Below are positions 27,922 to 36,541 of a stretch of DNA of 64,000 bases, in pieces (position 1 is the stretch's first letter; each line of letters begins with the position of its first letter). The notes below the pieces were generated by a model. The model was not told where the DNA came from. It searched no databases and saw nothing but the letters and a program-made list of their open reading frames with translations. The stretch covers positions 40,699-104,698 of the forward strand of contig NZ_OENA01000016.1 of the NCBI RefSeq assembly GCF_900239185.1. Direction: 5' to 3'. The DNA comes from Tenacibaculum finnmarkense (lineage in GTDB: Bacteria > Bacteroidota > Bacteroidia > Flavobacteriales > Flavobacteriaceae). Both the position numbers and the translations under genes were made by a program.

Positions 27922-28533
27922 TTATTTTGGTCTTTGATATGATAATCTTTGATATTCTTTTGCAACCATATAGGTATCTAAACCATTAATTGCTGCAATT
28001 TTTTCTTCGGATAAATTTAAAAAACCATCCTCAGAAAGCATTGAATCTTTAAAATACAAATCGGTTACTTCGCCTAAAATTAAAATAGTTCCGTTTGCTT
28101 TTATATGATGTTCTTCTAAAAATTTCATTCCTATTTTTATAGGCGATTCTGCTACATAAGGTGCAAAAAAATCATCTTTATAAATTTCAGTTAAATCGGT
28201 TTTATCAAACTCTGAAACTCCTGACGGATATTTAGCCGATGTATGATGTGCATCTTCAATTATGGCTTCGTTAATAGCATTTATCGTATAAAAACCTGTT
28301 TTTTTAATGTTATCATAGGTATTTCTTGCCACAGTTGTCGGACGCAAAACAAACCCTAAAATTGCAGGACTAGAACCATAATGAACAACTGAACTAAAAA
28401 CAGCTACATTACTAGTTCCATCTTCCGATTTTGTAGCAATTAAATTTGCTGGTTTATAACCAGAAATACTGTTCATTAAATTTATTTTATACAGATGATT
28501 CATCTCATCTATAGCTTTTCTTGATAAATGCAT
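27922..28533 (-). CDS. Flavin reductase-like FMN-binding split-barrel protein
   Basis: A 203-residue protein of the DIM6/NTAB flavin reductase family. The FMN-binding split-barrel signature is visible: PANLIATKSEDGTSNVAVFSS (about 23-43), ILGFVLRPTTVARNTYDNIKKTGFYTINAI. It should bind FMN and may reduce it with NAD(P)H, feeding reduced flavin to partners such as the monooxygenases or, as speculation, the photolyase. Its start codon is directly next to the stop of the ABC1 kinase gene. Confidence 0.87.
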   Translation of the reverse strand: MHLSRKAIDEMNHLYKINLMNSISGYKPANLIATKSEDGTSNVAVFSSVVHYGSSPAILGFVLRPTTVARNTYDNIKKTGFYTINAINEAIIEDAHHTSAKYPSGVSEFDKTDLTEIYKDDFFAPYVAESPIKIGMKFLEEHHIKANGTILILGEVTDLYFKDSMLSEDGFLNLSEEKIAAINGLDTYMVAKEYQRLSYQRPK

Positions 28534-29844
28534 TTATAAATTCTTGTAATTATTAATTTTTATATGAGTCGATTTTAAATCGTGCATTAAATTATATAAA
28601 CCGAAAAATGTTCTGTTGATATAAATAAAATGTTTCGAACCTCTATTTCCGTTCATTTTTTTCAACTCAGTACTTTTTGCATATTTTTGTCCTAAATCGG
28701 CTATTTTACCAAAGAAAACACCATCAGAAAAATCAAAATCTTCTTGCTGAAAAGGCGATGTAAATAAATACAACATTTCGTAAAACAATTCTTTAAAAAA
28801 GGCTTTTTCTTCTTCAGAATCGTCTTTTTTCAAAATTTCTAATTCATATAATTTACTTTCAAAAAAAGCAGGATTTTCAATATTTTCTCGTTTGGCTAAT
28901 TCGAAATATGGCGTATAAAAAGTCATTGGTACTTCTTTCATACATCCAAAATCGATAACAATTAAATCATTTTCTTTGGATACCAAAAAATTACCAGGAT
29001 GCGGGTCGGCATGTACTTTTTTTAACACATGCATTTGATACATATAAAAATCCCATAAAGCTTGTCCTAATTTATTTGCCGTTTGCTGATCATATCCTTT
29101 TGATGTAAATTCCGATAAATGAATTCCGTCCATCCAATCCATTGTTAAAATTCTATCCGTAGAAAATTCTTCGTAATATTTTGGGAATTTTAAATTTGGA
29201 ATATGTGCACAAGCATTCGCTATTTCGTTACTCTGTGCTAATTCTAAAACGTAATTTGTTTCTTCTAATAGCTTACTTTCAACTTCTTTAAAATATTCAT
29301 CAGAACCTTCGCCTCTTATGTTAAACATTTTCATCGCAATCGGTTTTACCAATGCTAAATCCGTAGAAATACTATTTGCAACACCAGGATATTGAATTTT
29401 AACAGCCAATATTTTTTCGCCTATCGTAGCTTTATGAACCTGTCCGATACTTGCCGCATTTACAGATTCTGCTGTAAACGTGTCAAAAACATCTTCAGGT
29501 GTTTTGTTAAAATATTTTTTAAAAGTTTTAACTACTAAAGGTCCTGAAAGTGGCGGAACAGAAAATTGTGATAACGAAAATTTTTCAACATACGCACTTG
29601 GCAATAAATTCTTTTCCATACTCAGCATTTGTGCTACTTTTAATGCCGAACCTTTTAATTCTTTTAAACCGTCATAAATATCAGTTGCATTATCTTCATT
29701 TAACTGAGCTCTTGCCTCTTCTTCTGATTTTGTGATTTTATTTCCGTAATACTTTGCATAGTTTACTCCAAGTTTTAAACCTGTAGTAACTAATTTAGTG
29801 GTTCTTTCTATTTTTGATGTTGGTATTTTATCTAATCTTTTCAT
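28534..29844 (-). CDS. ABC1/UbiB family atypical kinase (AarF-like)
   Basis: The start preferred is the ATG at 29844, overlapping the stop of the upstream gene in an ATGA arrangement and giving 436 residues; the frame also allows one at 29868. The ABC1 features are present: the KxGQ-like motif in ELKGSALKVAQMLS, the Ala-rich loop AASIGQVHKA, the Lys in LAVKIQYPG, and the catalytic HADPHPGNF plus DFGCMK. Members act as ATPases supporting isoprenoid-lipid (quinone) synthesis or lipid homeostasis. In the middle of a carotenoid operon it may serve carotenoid or quinone handling in the membrane; this is inference. Confidence 0.92.
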   Translation of the reverse strand: MKRLDKIPTSKIERTTKLVTTGLKLGVNYAKYYGNKITKSEEEARAQLNEDNATDIYDGLKELKGSALKVAQMLSMEKNLLPSAYVEKFSLSQFSVPPLSGPLVVKTFKKYFNKTPEDVFDTFTAESVNAASIGQVHKATIGEKILAVKIQYPGVANSISTDLALVKPIAMKMFNIRGEGSDEYFKEVESKLLEETNYVLELAQSNEIANACAHIPNLKFPKYYEEFSTDRILTMDWMDGIHLSEFTSKGYDQQTANKLGQALWDFYMYQMHVLKKVHADPHPGNFLVSKENDLIVIDFGCMKEVPMTFYTPYFELAKRENIENPAFFESKLYELEILKKDDSEEEKAFFKELFYEMLYLFTSPFQQEDFDFSDGVFFGKIADLGQKYAKSTELKKMNGNRGSKHFIYINRTFFGLYNLMHDLKSTHIKINNYKNL

Positions 29845-30494
29845 ACTGAAGTTCCTTTTTCTTTCCATAAAAATTTCGCTAAATCAATAACGCTTTTTAC
29901 CGGTGTTATTTGCTGAATATCAAAAGCAGCTTTGACTGATTTCTCAATAAAAACATCTGTTTTTTCGAAGTTTGAAGATTCATCATCAATCCAAAATTTC
30001 AGAATCATTAATAATTGCATCCAATAAGCTTCTGTTATTGTTTTATCTTGAATTTTATTGATTTTATCATTCTTAAAATCAATTTTTTCTAATTCAATTT
30101 TGCTAACATATTTTAAAAACGCTGCTCGTAATTCTTTTAAAACTGCTAGTTTTGAAAAATCCGATTTCATATCTTGAAATTGCCACAAAACATACGATCT
30201 GTTTGCTGTTAATAATTCAAAAAAAGTAAAATAAAAACTTAATAATTTATCTTTTGATTCATAACCTTGATAAGCCTCTGTTTTATGTAATAAATGGATT
30301 GTTTCTTTTGCAAAAACTCCAAATATTGATTTTTCTAAACTCTTGAAACTTGAAAAATATTGATAAAATTCTGACTCCTCAAAATTATTATCTGTTGCAA
30401 ATGCATAAATAGAAGCTGGTTTTCCTGAAATTAAAACCGAATTCATATAAAGCTCAATAATTTTCTCTTCTGTAATAGTTTCTTGATTTTCCAT
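29841..30494 (-). CDS. TetR-like regulator or TetR-derived protein
   Basis: A 217-residue mostly helical protein. The N-terminal 60 residues (EKIIELYMNSVLISGKPASIYAFA, then ESEFYQYFSSFKSLEKSIF) look like a TetR DNA-binding domain but with a diverged helix-turn-helix. The C-terminal part would be the ligand-binding and dimerisation domain. It lies between tspO (4 bases) and the ABC1 kinase gene (4-base overlap), translationally coupled to the kinase. It could tune the operon from within or act as a kinase partner. Confidence in DNA binding is only moderate. Confidence 0.75.
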   Translation of the reverse strand: MENQETITEEKIIELYMNSVLISGKPASIYAFATDNNFEESEFYQYFSSFKSLEKSIFGVFAKETIHLLHKTEAYQGYESKDKLLSFYFTFFELLTANRSYVLWQFQDMKSDFSKLAVLKELRAAFLKYVSKIELEKIDFKNDKINKIQDKTITEAYWMQLLMILKFWIDDESSNFEKTDVFIEKSVKAAFDIQQITPVKSVIDLAKFLWKEKGTSV

Positions 30495-30498
30495 AACT

Positions 30499-30972
30499 TT
30501 AATTATAAAATACGATGTAGGCGTTTAAACTTGTTGCAATAGTCATCCATATTAAATATGGAAGTATAAATAATGTAATCCCTTTTAATTCTCTTAAATT
30601 TTTAAAGGTAAAATATCCGATTAACAACCATAATAAAGTAATAACAACTAATCCGATAACGGTTAAATGTTGATTAAAAAAAAAGTAATTCCAACCTACG
30701 TTTAAAATCCACTGAACACTAAAAAGTAGTGTTAGTTTTTTATCTAAAAAAGGAAATTTAAGACTCAATTTTGTCATATAAAAAGCAAACAATAGCATAA
30801 TTGTAGTCCAAGCTGCTCCAAAAACCCAACCCGCAGGTGTCCAAGGTGCTTTGTTTAAAGATAGATACCACTCTGTTCGTGGGCCATCTTCCATTAATAC
30901 AACACCAATTGCCAATGCTAAAAAATTAACTACTAAAAAGAGTAAAAATCGTATGTATTTATTTTGTTTCAT
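30499..30972 (-). CDS. tspO: TspO/MBR family membrane protein
   Basis: A 157-residue protein with five membrane helices and the Trp-rich TspO signatures (LNKAPWTPAGWVFGAAWTTI at about 39-58, VGWNYFFF at about 92-99, LPYLIW). TspO binds porphyrins and in Rhodobacter modulates light- and oxygen-dependent carotenoid and photosynthesis genes. It overlaps the lycopene cyclase gene by 14 bases, so it belongs to the carotenoid operon. It may dispose of or sense photosensitising tetrapyrroles. Confidence 0.93.
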   Translation of the reverse strand: MKQNKYIRFLLFLVVNFLALAIGVVLMEDGPRTEWYLSLNKAPWTPAGWVFGAAWTTIMLLFAFYMTKLSLKFPFLDKKLTLLFSVQWILNVGWNYFFFNQHLTVIGLVVITLLWLLIGYFTFKNLRELKGITLFILPYLIWMTIATSLNAYIVFYN

Positions 30973-31660
30973 TTTTTTGTTTTTTCAGATAATTAAAAAT
31001 TAATTGTATCGAAAATAATAAAGTAAAGGCATAAAAAACATCTTCAAAAGGAATTGTAAAAATTCTAAAATTTAAATTTTCTGCATTATTATACCAAACC
31101 ACAGGAGCATCAATAAAACTTCCTGTTAAAATTCCGTTTACTAATAAAAAAGGAACTAAAACAACTAAAAAACTAGGATAATATTCCTGTAAAGCTTTTA
31201 AATTATTTTTTAATCCGAAGAACATTAATAGCAAAAAAGCACTGAAATTTACAGTTGTATACCATTTTCCAAAATTGAAAACCAATAGTATAAATGCTAT
31301 TAAAATCAATAAAAAGCTTAACAATACAGTTATCGATTTAGATAACTTAAATTGAGGTACTAAATATTTTAAAACCTCGTGAGTAAACAAACAAGCGTAC
31401 GGAATACAAAAGAAAAACAACCATTCTTCAATAGGCATTTCAAGCAATTTTATTCCTAAATAATAATCAGGATTAAAACCCCAAACACCGATTTTTGTAA
31501 AAAAAGCATCCCAAATTATAAACGGTAAAGCGACTAACGAAATACTGATAAAAGCACTTTTAAAATGCTGTATAAAATGAAATTTTTTCTCAAAAACACT
31601 ATAAGCTAAAGGAATACTTAAACTTCCTAAAGTTAATATCAGATATAGATATTCACTCAT
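30959..31660 (-). CDS. crtY: Lycopene cyclase, fused CrtYc/CrtYd-like membrane protein
   Basis: A 233-residue protein with seven or so membrane segments and two copies of the heterodimeric-type lycopene cyclase unit. The first has WDAFFTKIGVWGFNPDYYLG with PIEEWLFF (about 50-84); the second has APVVWYNNAENL with PFEDVFYAF (about 182-212). It should convert lycopene to beta-carotene. Neighbouring crtZ, crtB and crtI make up the carotenoid pathway. The operon carries no gene for geranylgeranyl diphosphate synthase, so that step must come from elsewhere. Confidence 0.9.
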   Translation of the reverse strand: MSEYLYLILTLGSLSIPLAYSVFEKKFHFIQHFKSAFISISLVALPFIIWDAFFTKIGVWGFNPDYYLGIKLLEMPIEEWLFFFCIPYACLFTHEVLKYLVPQFKLSKSITVLLSFLLILIAFILLVFNFGKWYTTVNFSAFLLLMFFGLKNNLKALQEYYPSFLVVLVPFLLVNGILTGSFIDAPVVWYNNAENLNFRIFTIPFEDVFYAFTLLFSIQLIFNYLKKQKNETK

Positions 31661-31678
31661 TATTTTAGTCTTATTTAA

Positions 31679-32131
31679 TTATTTTAATTGTCTTTTCTTG
31701 AAATATTTAAACGGAACAAACAACATTCCAAAACACTCTCCATCTGGTTTTCCTAAATGCTTGTGATGTATTTTATGTGCTTTTCGTAATCCTTTTAAAT
31801 ATTGATTGTTGGTGTTTTTAAACCAATTGAAACGCCTATGAATTAAAACATCGTGAATTAAAAAATAGGCTAGTCCATAGCACAAAATTCCTAATCCAAT
31901 AAAAAACAAATAATTTAATGCTGGATGAAATCCGAAGTAAAACAACAACATACTCGGTATGGCAAAAACCACAAAAAAAGCATCATTTTTTTCAAATACA
32001 TTCGGATATCCTGGCTGGTGATGGTCTTCGTGTAAATACCATCCAAAACCGTGCATTATATATTTATGAGTAAACCAAGTAACGGCTTCCATTATTATAA
32101 AAGTTAGCAGGGTTGTAATTATAAATAACAT
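31679..32131 (-). CDS. crtZ: Beta-carotene 3-hydroxylase (CrtZ type)
   Basis: A 150-residue membrane-bound di-iron hydroxylase of the fatty acid hydroxylase superfamily. All four His boxes are visible: HKYIMH (about 22-27), HEDHH (about 34-38), HDVLIH (about 93-98) and HKIHH (about 120-124). It should hydroxylate both rings of beta-carotene to give zeaxanthin, the usual yellow pigment of marine flavobacteria. It lies one base from crtB and 18 from the cyclase gene. Confidence 0.93.
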   Translation of the reverse strand: MLFIITTLLTFIIMEAVTWFTHKYIMHGFGWYLHEDHHQPGYPNVFEKNDAFFVVFAIPSMLLFYFGFHPALNYLFFIGLGILCYGLAYFLIHDVLIHRRFNWFKNTNNQYLKGLRKAHKIHHKHLGKPDGECFGMLFVPFKYFKKRQLK

Positions 32132-32132
32132 T

Positions 32133-32975
32133 TTAAATAAGATTTAGTTTATATTTTACATAACTTCTTGCCAATAAATTAATTTTCATTGGGTCTGATA
32201 TTCTAATTCTTGTGTCCATTATTTCTGATGATGGCGTTGCTTTTAATTTATTAAGCAATTTTTTATAATATCGATACGCCATGTAAACACCAAATTTTGC
32301 TTCAACAGGTAATTTTAAAATACCGTTTTCGTAGGCATAGTCAAAATCAGCTTCAATATCTTTAATAATAATTTCTTTAGATGCTTGGTCTAACTCTTTA
32401 AGGTCAACATTAGGAAAATAAGAACGATTTAACACCTGAATATCATCTTTTAAATCTCTTAAAAAATTCACTTTCTGAAATGCAGAACCTAAACGCATTG
32501 CGGCATCTTTTAGCTCGTTATATTGATTCGCATCACCATTTACAAAAACACGTAAACACATTAATCCAACTACATCGGCAGAGCCATAAATATATTGTTT
32601 GTATGCCTCTTCTGTAGTATATTCTGTCTGATGTAAATCAGCTTTCATACTCTTTAAAAAAGCTTGAATTAAATCATCTGTAATTTTATATTTTTCAACA
32701 GTTTGAACAAATGAATTTAAAATAGGATTTAAACTTATGCCCTCTTTTTTTGACAAATAATACTCATTTTCAAACCTAATTAATAAATCTTCTTTATTAT
32801 ATTGATGAAAAGAATCTACTATTTCATCAGCAAAACGGACAAAACCATAAATATTATAAATTTCGGCACGTATTTTTGGCGATAACATTCGAGTTGCTAA
32901 AGAAAAAGAAGTACTGTATTTTTGAGTAACTAATTTACTACAAGCATAAGAAACCTCATCAAATAATTGTTTCAT
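32133..32975 (-). CDS. crtB: Phytoene synthase
   Basis: A 280-residue squalene/phytoene synthase family enzyme that joins two geranylgeranyl diphosphates to phytoene, the first committed step. The two Asp-rich metal-binding motifs are present: VRFADEIVDSF (about 46-56) and NFLRDLKDDI (about 169-178). It also has the family segment MLSPKIRAEIYNIYGF. It begins 2 bases after the crtI stop. Complete and normal in length. Confidence 0.95.
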   Translation of the reverse strand: MKQLFDEVSYACSKLVTQKYSTSFSLATRMLSPKIRAEIYNIYGFVRFADEIVDSFHQYNKEDLLIRFENEYYLSKKEGISLNPILNSFVQTVEKYKITDDLIQAFLKSMKADLHQTEYTTEEAYKQYIYGSADVVGLMCLRVFVNGDANQYNELKDAAMRLGSAFQKVNFLRDLKDDIQVLNRSYFPNVDLKELDQASKEIIIKDIEADFDYAYENGILKLPVEAKFGVYMAYRYYKKLLNKLKATPSSEIMDTRIRISDPMKINLLARSYVKYKLNLI

Positions 32976-32977
32976 TT

Positions 32978-34441
32978 TTAATGGTGTTTTAAAATTAAAT
33001 CTGAAGCTATTTTACCCGAAATTAATGACGGTGGTACCCCCGGCCCTGGAACCGTTAATTGTCCTGTAAAGAATAAATTCTTTACTTTTTTACTTTTTAT
33101 TTTTGGTCTTAAAAAAGCAGTTTGTGTTAAAATATTTGCTAATCCGTAGGCATTTCCTTTATACGAATTATAATCTTTCACAAAATCTTTCACACAAAAA
33201 CTTTCTTTAAAGATAACATTTTCTTTTACAGATTGCTGCGTTAATTTCTCTAATCTATTTATAATTAAATCAAAGTACTTTTCTCTAAGCTCGGGAGTAT
33301 CTTCAATACCTGGAGCTATCGGAATTAAAAAAGTAGCTGCTTCGTTATTAATTGGCGCAAAAGAACCTTCTGTTATTGAGGGAAAACTTGCATAAAACAT
33401 CGGGTCTTTTGGCCAACTTGGATTGTCATATATTGATGCCGCATGTACATCGAAATCAGTATCGAAAAATAATGTATGATGACAAACATCTTTTAGTTTT
33501 TTATCAAAACCAACATAAAATAATAATGATGATGGTGCAAAAACTTTTTTATCCCAATATTTTTCAGAATATTGTCTATAATCTTTAGGTAATAATGTTT
33601 CTGTATGATGATAATCAGCACCGCTTAAAACAATATCCGAAGCAACAAAATGACCATTTACTACTAAACCAATAGCTTCGCCTGATTGATTAAGTTTAAT
33701 TTCTTCAACATTTGCCTCAGTTTTAAAAGTTACTCCTAAATCTTTAGATAAAGTTACCATTGCTTCAATAACTTTATACATTCCTCCTTTGGGATGCCAA
33801 GTTCCTAAAACAAAATCGGCATAATTCATAAAATTATAAAAAGCAGGAGTATTACTTGGTTTTGCTCCTAAAAACAATACAGGAAATTCTAAAATTTGAA
33901 TTAACTTTTTACTCTTTATTTTTCTGCGGACTTCTTTTCTTATTGATGAAAAAAATTGCGTTATTTTTCCAATCGTAACAGGAGTTACCAATTCCAAAGG
34001 AGAAACACCTGGATTATACACCAAATCATTTATAGAAACGTCATAATTATAGGCTGCAGATTTTAAGAAAGTTTTTAAATGAACAGAACTTCCTTTTTCT
34101 TCTGTTTCAAAAATTTCATAAATTTCTTCAACACTACCAGGAATTGTTATAGAATCTGTAGTATCAAAATAAACTTGATATGCTGGATCTAATTTTTCTA
34201 ACTCATAATAATCTGATGGTTTTTTACCAAAATCTGCAAAAAACTTTTCAAAAACATCGGGCATCCAATACCATGTTGGGCCTATATCAAAAGTAAAACC
34301 ATCTTTTATTAACTGACGGGCTCTACCTCCTACGGTTTCATTTTTTTCTAAAACTACAACATCGTATCCTGCCTTAGCTAAATAACAAGAAGCTGATAAT
34401 GATGAAAAACCGGAACCTATTATATGTATTGTTTTTTTCAA
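32978..34441 (-). CDS. crtI: Phytoene desaturase, with TTG start codon
   Basis: A 487-residue FAD-dependent desaturase converting phytoene to lycopene. The N-terminal dinucleotide-binding motif IIGSGFSSLSASCYLAKAG (6-24), the VGGRARQ segment and the C-terminal GQLTVPGPGVPPSLISG are all family hallmarks. The first codon of the natural N-terminus (MKKTIHIIG) is TTG at 34441; an in-frame stop lies just upstream and there is no ATG before the fold starts, so TTG is the likely initiator. It is the first gene of the long operon; the promoter and inverted repeat lie at 34513-34558. Confidence 0.94.
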   Translation of the reverse strand: MKKTIHIIGSGFSSLSASCYLAKAGYDVVVLEKNETVGGRARQLIKDGFTFDIGPTWYWMPDVFEKFFADFGKKPSDYYELEKLDPAYQVYFDTTDSITIPGSVEEIYEIFETEEKGSSVHLKTFLKSAAYNYDVSINDLVYNPGVSPLELVTPVTIGKITQFFSSIRKEVRRKIKSKKLIQILEFPVLFLGAKPSNTPAFYNFMNYADFVLGTWHPKGGMYKVIEAMVTLSKDLGVTFKTEANVEEIKLNQSGEAIGLVVNGHFVASDIVLSGADYHHTETLLPKDYRQYSEKYWDKKVFAPSSLLFYVGFDKKLKDVCHHTLFFDTDFDVHAASIYDNPSWPKDPMFYASFPSITEGSFAPINNEAATFLIPIAPGIEDTPELREKYFDLIINRLEKLTQQSVKENVIFKESFCVKDFVKDYNSYKGNAYGLANILTQTAFLRPKIKSKKVKNLFFTGQLTVPGPGVPPSLISGKIASDLILKHH

Positions 34442-34512
34442 TGGTATATTTTATAAGGATTAATAATTCATTTATTTAAAGCTACTTAACAGATAAAATA
34501 ATTGGAATTAAT

Positions 34513-34545
34513 CAAATCTACAATTTTTGTTTAACAAAAACAAAA
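34513..34545 (-). promoter_or_regulatory. Predicted promoter of the carotenoid/photolyase operon
   Basis: On the minus strand a TTTTG box (34541-34545) is followed after 20 bases by TAGATTTG (34513-34520), fitting the Bacteroidota consensus TTG-N(17-23)-TAnnTTTG. Transcription would start near 34506, about 65 bases before the crtI start codon. Confidence 0.65.
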
Positions 34546-34558
34546 TATAGTTAAACAA
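34527..34558. promoter_or_regulatory. Perfect inverted repeat overlapping the crt promoter, candidate operator
   Basis: TTGTTTAAC at 34527-34535 and GTTAAACAA at 34550-34558 are perfect reverse complements separated by 14 bases. One arm lies in the promoter spacer, the other just upstream of the -33 box. A dimeric repressor bound here would block transcription. The MerR/B12 regulator encoded upstream is the obvious candidate ligand; this is inference. Confidence 0.6.
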
Positions 34559-34579
34559 TATGAAATACATCAAAAAAAT

Positions 34580-35512
34580 TTACAACACTTTTAAAAGATC
34601 TATAACAGAATTATAAAGAGAGATATTTGCTTCAAAATTAACTTCTTTTACTTTTAATGTTTTATTTCCTACCGCAATAAATTGATGTTTTTTTCCTTTT
34701 AAAGCAGTCTCAATTTCTTGAAAATAATCCATTATTTTATCATCATAAGGCTGAACGGTTAATGATGTAATAAATCGAACTTCGGTATCACTTTCAAAAA
34801 AATAATTCAAGTTACTTAAAGGCAAACTCTGTCCTAAATATATGGTTTTATTTCCTCTTAAAACTAATTCATAATTTAAATACATCAATCCTAATTCATG
34901 AACTTCATTTTCGGGTAAAAACAATACATAAATAACATCTGAATCAACTATTGAATACTCCAATTTTTCAGTGCTAATTTGAATTTTCTGAGCTATTAAA
35001 TTCGATATAAAATGTTCGTGTGCGTGTAATAATGTATCTGTTTGCCATAACAATCCTATATGATTTAAAAAAGGCACAAAAACATCTTTAAAAATTTCTC
35101 TAAATGTTTTCTTGTTCAATAATTGATTATACGTATTATTAAATAAAACTTTATCAAATTGAAACATTGCCATTTTTAAAGAGTTTATAGCATCATCACT
35201 TATAGCTGTTTTAAAAGCTAATTCTCTTGCTAACAATAAAATATCCTTATCAGACATTTCTGAAATCTTAGAGATTTTATATTTATTCTTATTTAGCAGA
35301 ACAACATTTAATAACTTTAAAAGATTTTCTGAAGAATAATATCTAATATTTGTATCTGTTCTTTCTGGCGATAATAAATTATATCGCTTTTCCCAAATAC
35401 GAATAGTATGTGCTTTAATTCCTGAAATATTTTCAAGATCCTTTATTGTAAATGACTTTTTAATATTGTTCAATTTATTATCTTTTTTATTAAACAAAGA
35501 TACATTTTTCAT
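34580..35512 (-). CDS. MerR-type regulator with cobalamin-binding domain (CarH/LitR-like photoreceptor)
   Basis: A 310-residue protein. Residues 21-90 are a MerR winged helix-turn-helix (FTIKDLENISGIKAHTIRIWEKRYN). Residues 100-180 match the helical B12-binding bundle and keep Trp156 plus Glu166-His167, spaced W-x9-EH as in Thermus CarH. Residues 190-310 are a Rossmann-like domain with EVHELG (203-208); His205 matches the axial cobalt ligand of the ExHxxG motif. CarH/LitR proteins repress carotenoid genes in the dark when bound to adenosylcobalamin and release DNA in light. The gene is directly upstream of the crt operon on the same strand, with the inverted repeat between. Function is strongly suggested but not shown. 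Confidence 0.85.
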   Translation of the reverse strand: MKNVSLFNKKDNKLNNIKKSFTIKDLENISGIKAHTIRIWEKRYNLLSPERTDTNIRYYSSENLLKLLNVVLLNKNKYKISKISEMSDKDILLLARELAFKTAISDDAINSLKMAMFQFDKVLFNNTYNQLLNKKTFREIFKDVFVPFLNHIGLLWQTDTLLHAHEHFISNLIAQKIQISTEKLEYSIVDSDVIYVLFLPENEVHELGLMYLNYELVLRGNKTIYLGQSLPLSNLNYFFESDTEVRFITSLTVQPYDDKIMDYFQEIETALKGKKHQFIAVGNKTLKVKEVNFEANISLYNSVIDLLKVL

Positions 35513-35582
35513 TCAATTTAATAAAAACCCTCACTAATTTGAGCATTTTATAGTTATTTTTGAAGCTGATTATTCTTATAAA

Positions 35583-36533
35583 ATGAAACTTCAAACACAA
35601 ATACCTTTAAAGAAACAACCTCATAATTTAATAGATTATAATTCTAAGTTACTTTTATTAGGCTCTTGTTTTTCTGAAAATATAGGCGATAAATTATCAT
35701 TTTATAAATTTCAATCACAACAAAATCCGTTTGGAATTTTATTTCATCCAAAAGCTATTGAAAAATTAATTACCGATGCTATTAATCAAAAAAAATATAC
35801 AGAAGAAGCTGTTTTTTTACACAATGAATCTTGGCATTGTTTTGATGCACATTCTAGTGTAAGTTCTTCGGATAAAAAAAAAGTTTTAAATAATTTAAAC
35901 ACTGTAAATACAGCAACATTTGAGCATTTAAAAAATGCTAGTCATTTAATAATTACACTCGGAACTTCTTGGATTTATCGTAAAATTTCTTCGGATGCTA
36001 TTGTTGCGAATTGCCATAAAATTCCGCAGAAAAACTTTTTAAAAGAAATTTTAACTATTGATGAAATCACTGAAAGTTTAGAAGCTATTAGTGCTTTAAC
36101 AAAATCTGTTAATCCGAATATTTCAATTATTTTTACCGTGTCACCTGTGCGTCATATAAAAGATGGTTTTATTGAAAATCAACAAAGTAAAGCACATTTA
36201 TTAAGTGCAATTCATCAAGTTACTGATGCTAAAAATAACACTTATTATTTTCCTTCTTATGAAATTATGATGGATGAATTACGTGATTATCGTTTTTATG
36301 CCCAAGATATGATTCATCCAAATAATACAGCAATCCAATATATTTGGGAGAAATTTATAGCAGTTTGGATTTCTGAAAACACCCAAAAAACGATGAAAGC
36401 AGTTAAAATAATTCAAAAAGGATTAGCCCATCGTTCTTTTAACCCAACATCAGAAGCACATCAGAAGTTTTTAAAAAATATCGCACAAAAAAAGGAAACA
36501 CTTCAAAAAGCATTTCCTTTTATTACATTTTAA
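35583..36533 (+). CDS. GSCFA domain-containing protein
   Basis: A 316-residue protein with the name-giving LLLGSCFSENIG (about 24-35) and the following NPFGILFHP and FDAHSS segments. GSCFA proteins resemble SGNH/GDSL esterases: the Ser in GSCFS would be the nucleophile and HPNN near residue 240 would carry the catalytic His. The substrate is unknown. It is divergent from the B12 regulator gene and ends 8 bases before the convergent rhodanese gene. Confidence 0.9.
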   Translation: MKLQTQIPLKKQPHNLIDYNSKLLLLGSCFSENIGDKLSFYKFQSQQNPFGILFHPKAIEKLITDAINQKKYTEEAVFLHNESWHCFDAHSSVSSSDKKKVLNNLNTVNTATFEHLKNASHLIITLGTSWIYRKISSDAIVANCHKIPQKNFLKEILTIDEITESLEAISALTKSVNPNISIIFTVSPVRHIKDGFIENQQSKAHLLSAIHQVTDAKNNTYYFPSYEIMMDELRDYRFYAQDMIHPNNTAIQYIWEKFIAVWISENTQKTMKAVKIIQKGLAHRSFNPTSEAHQKFLKNIAQKKETLQKAFPFITF

Positions 36534-36541
36534 AAACAGTA

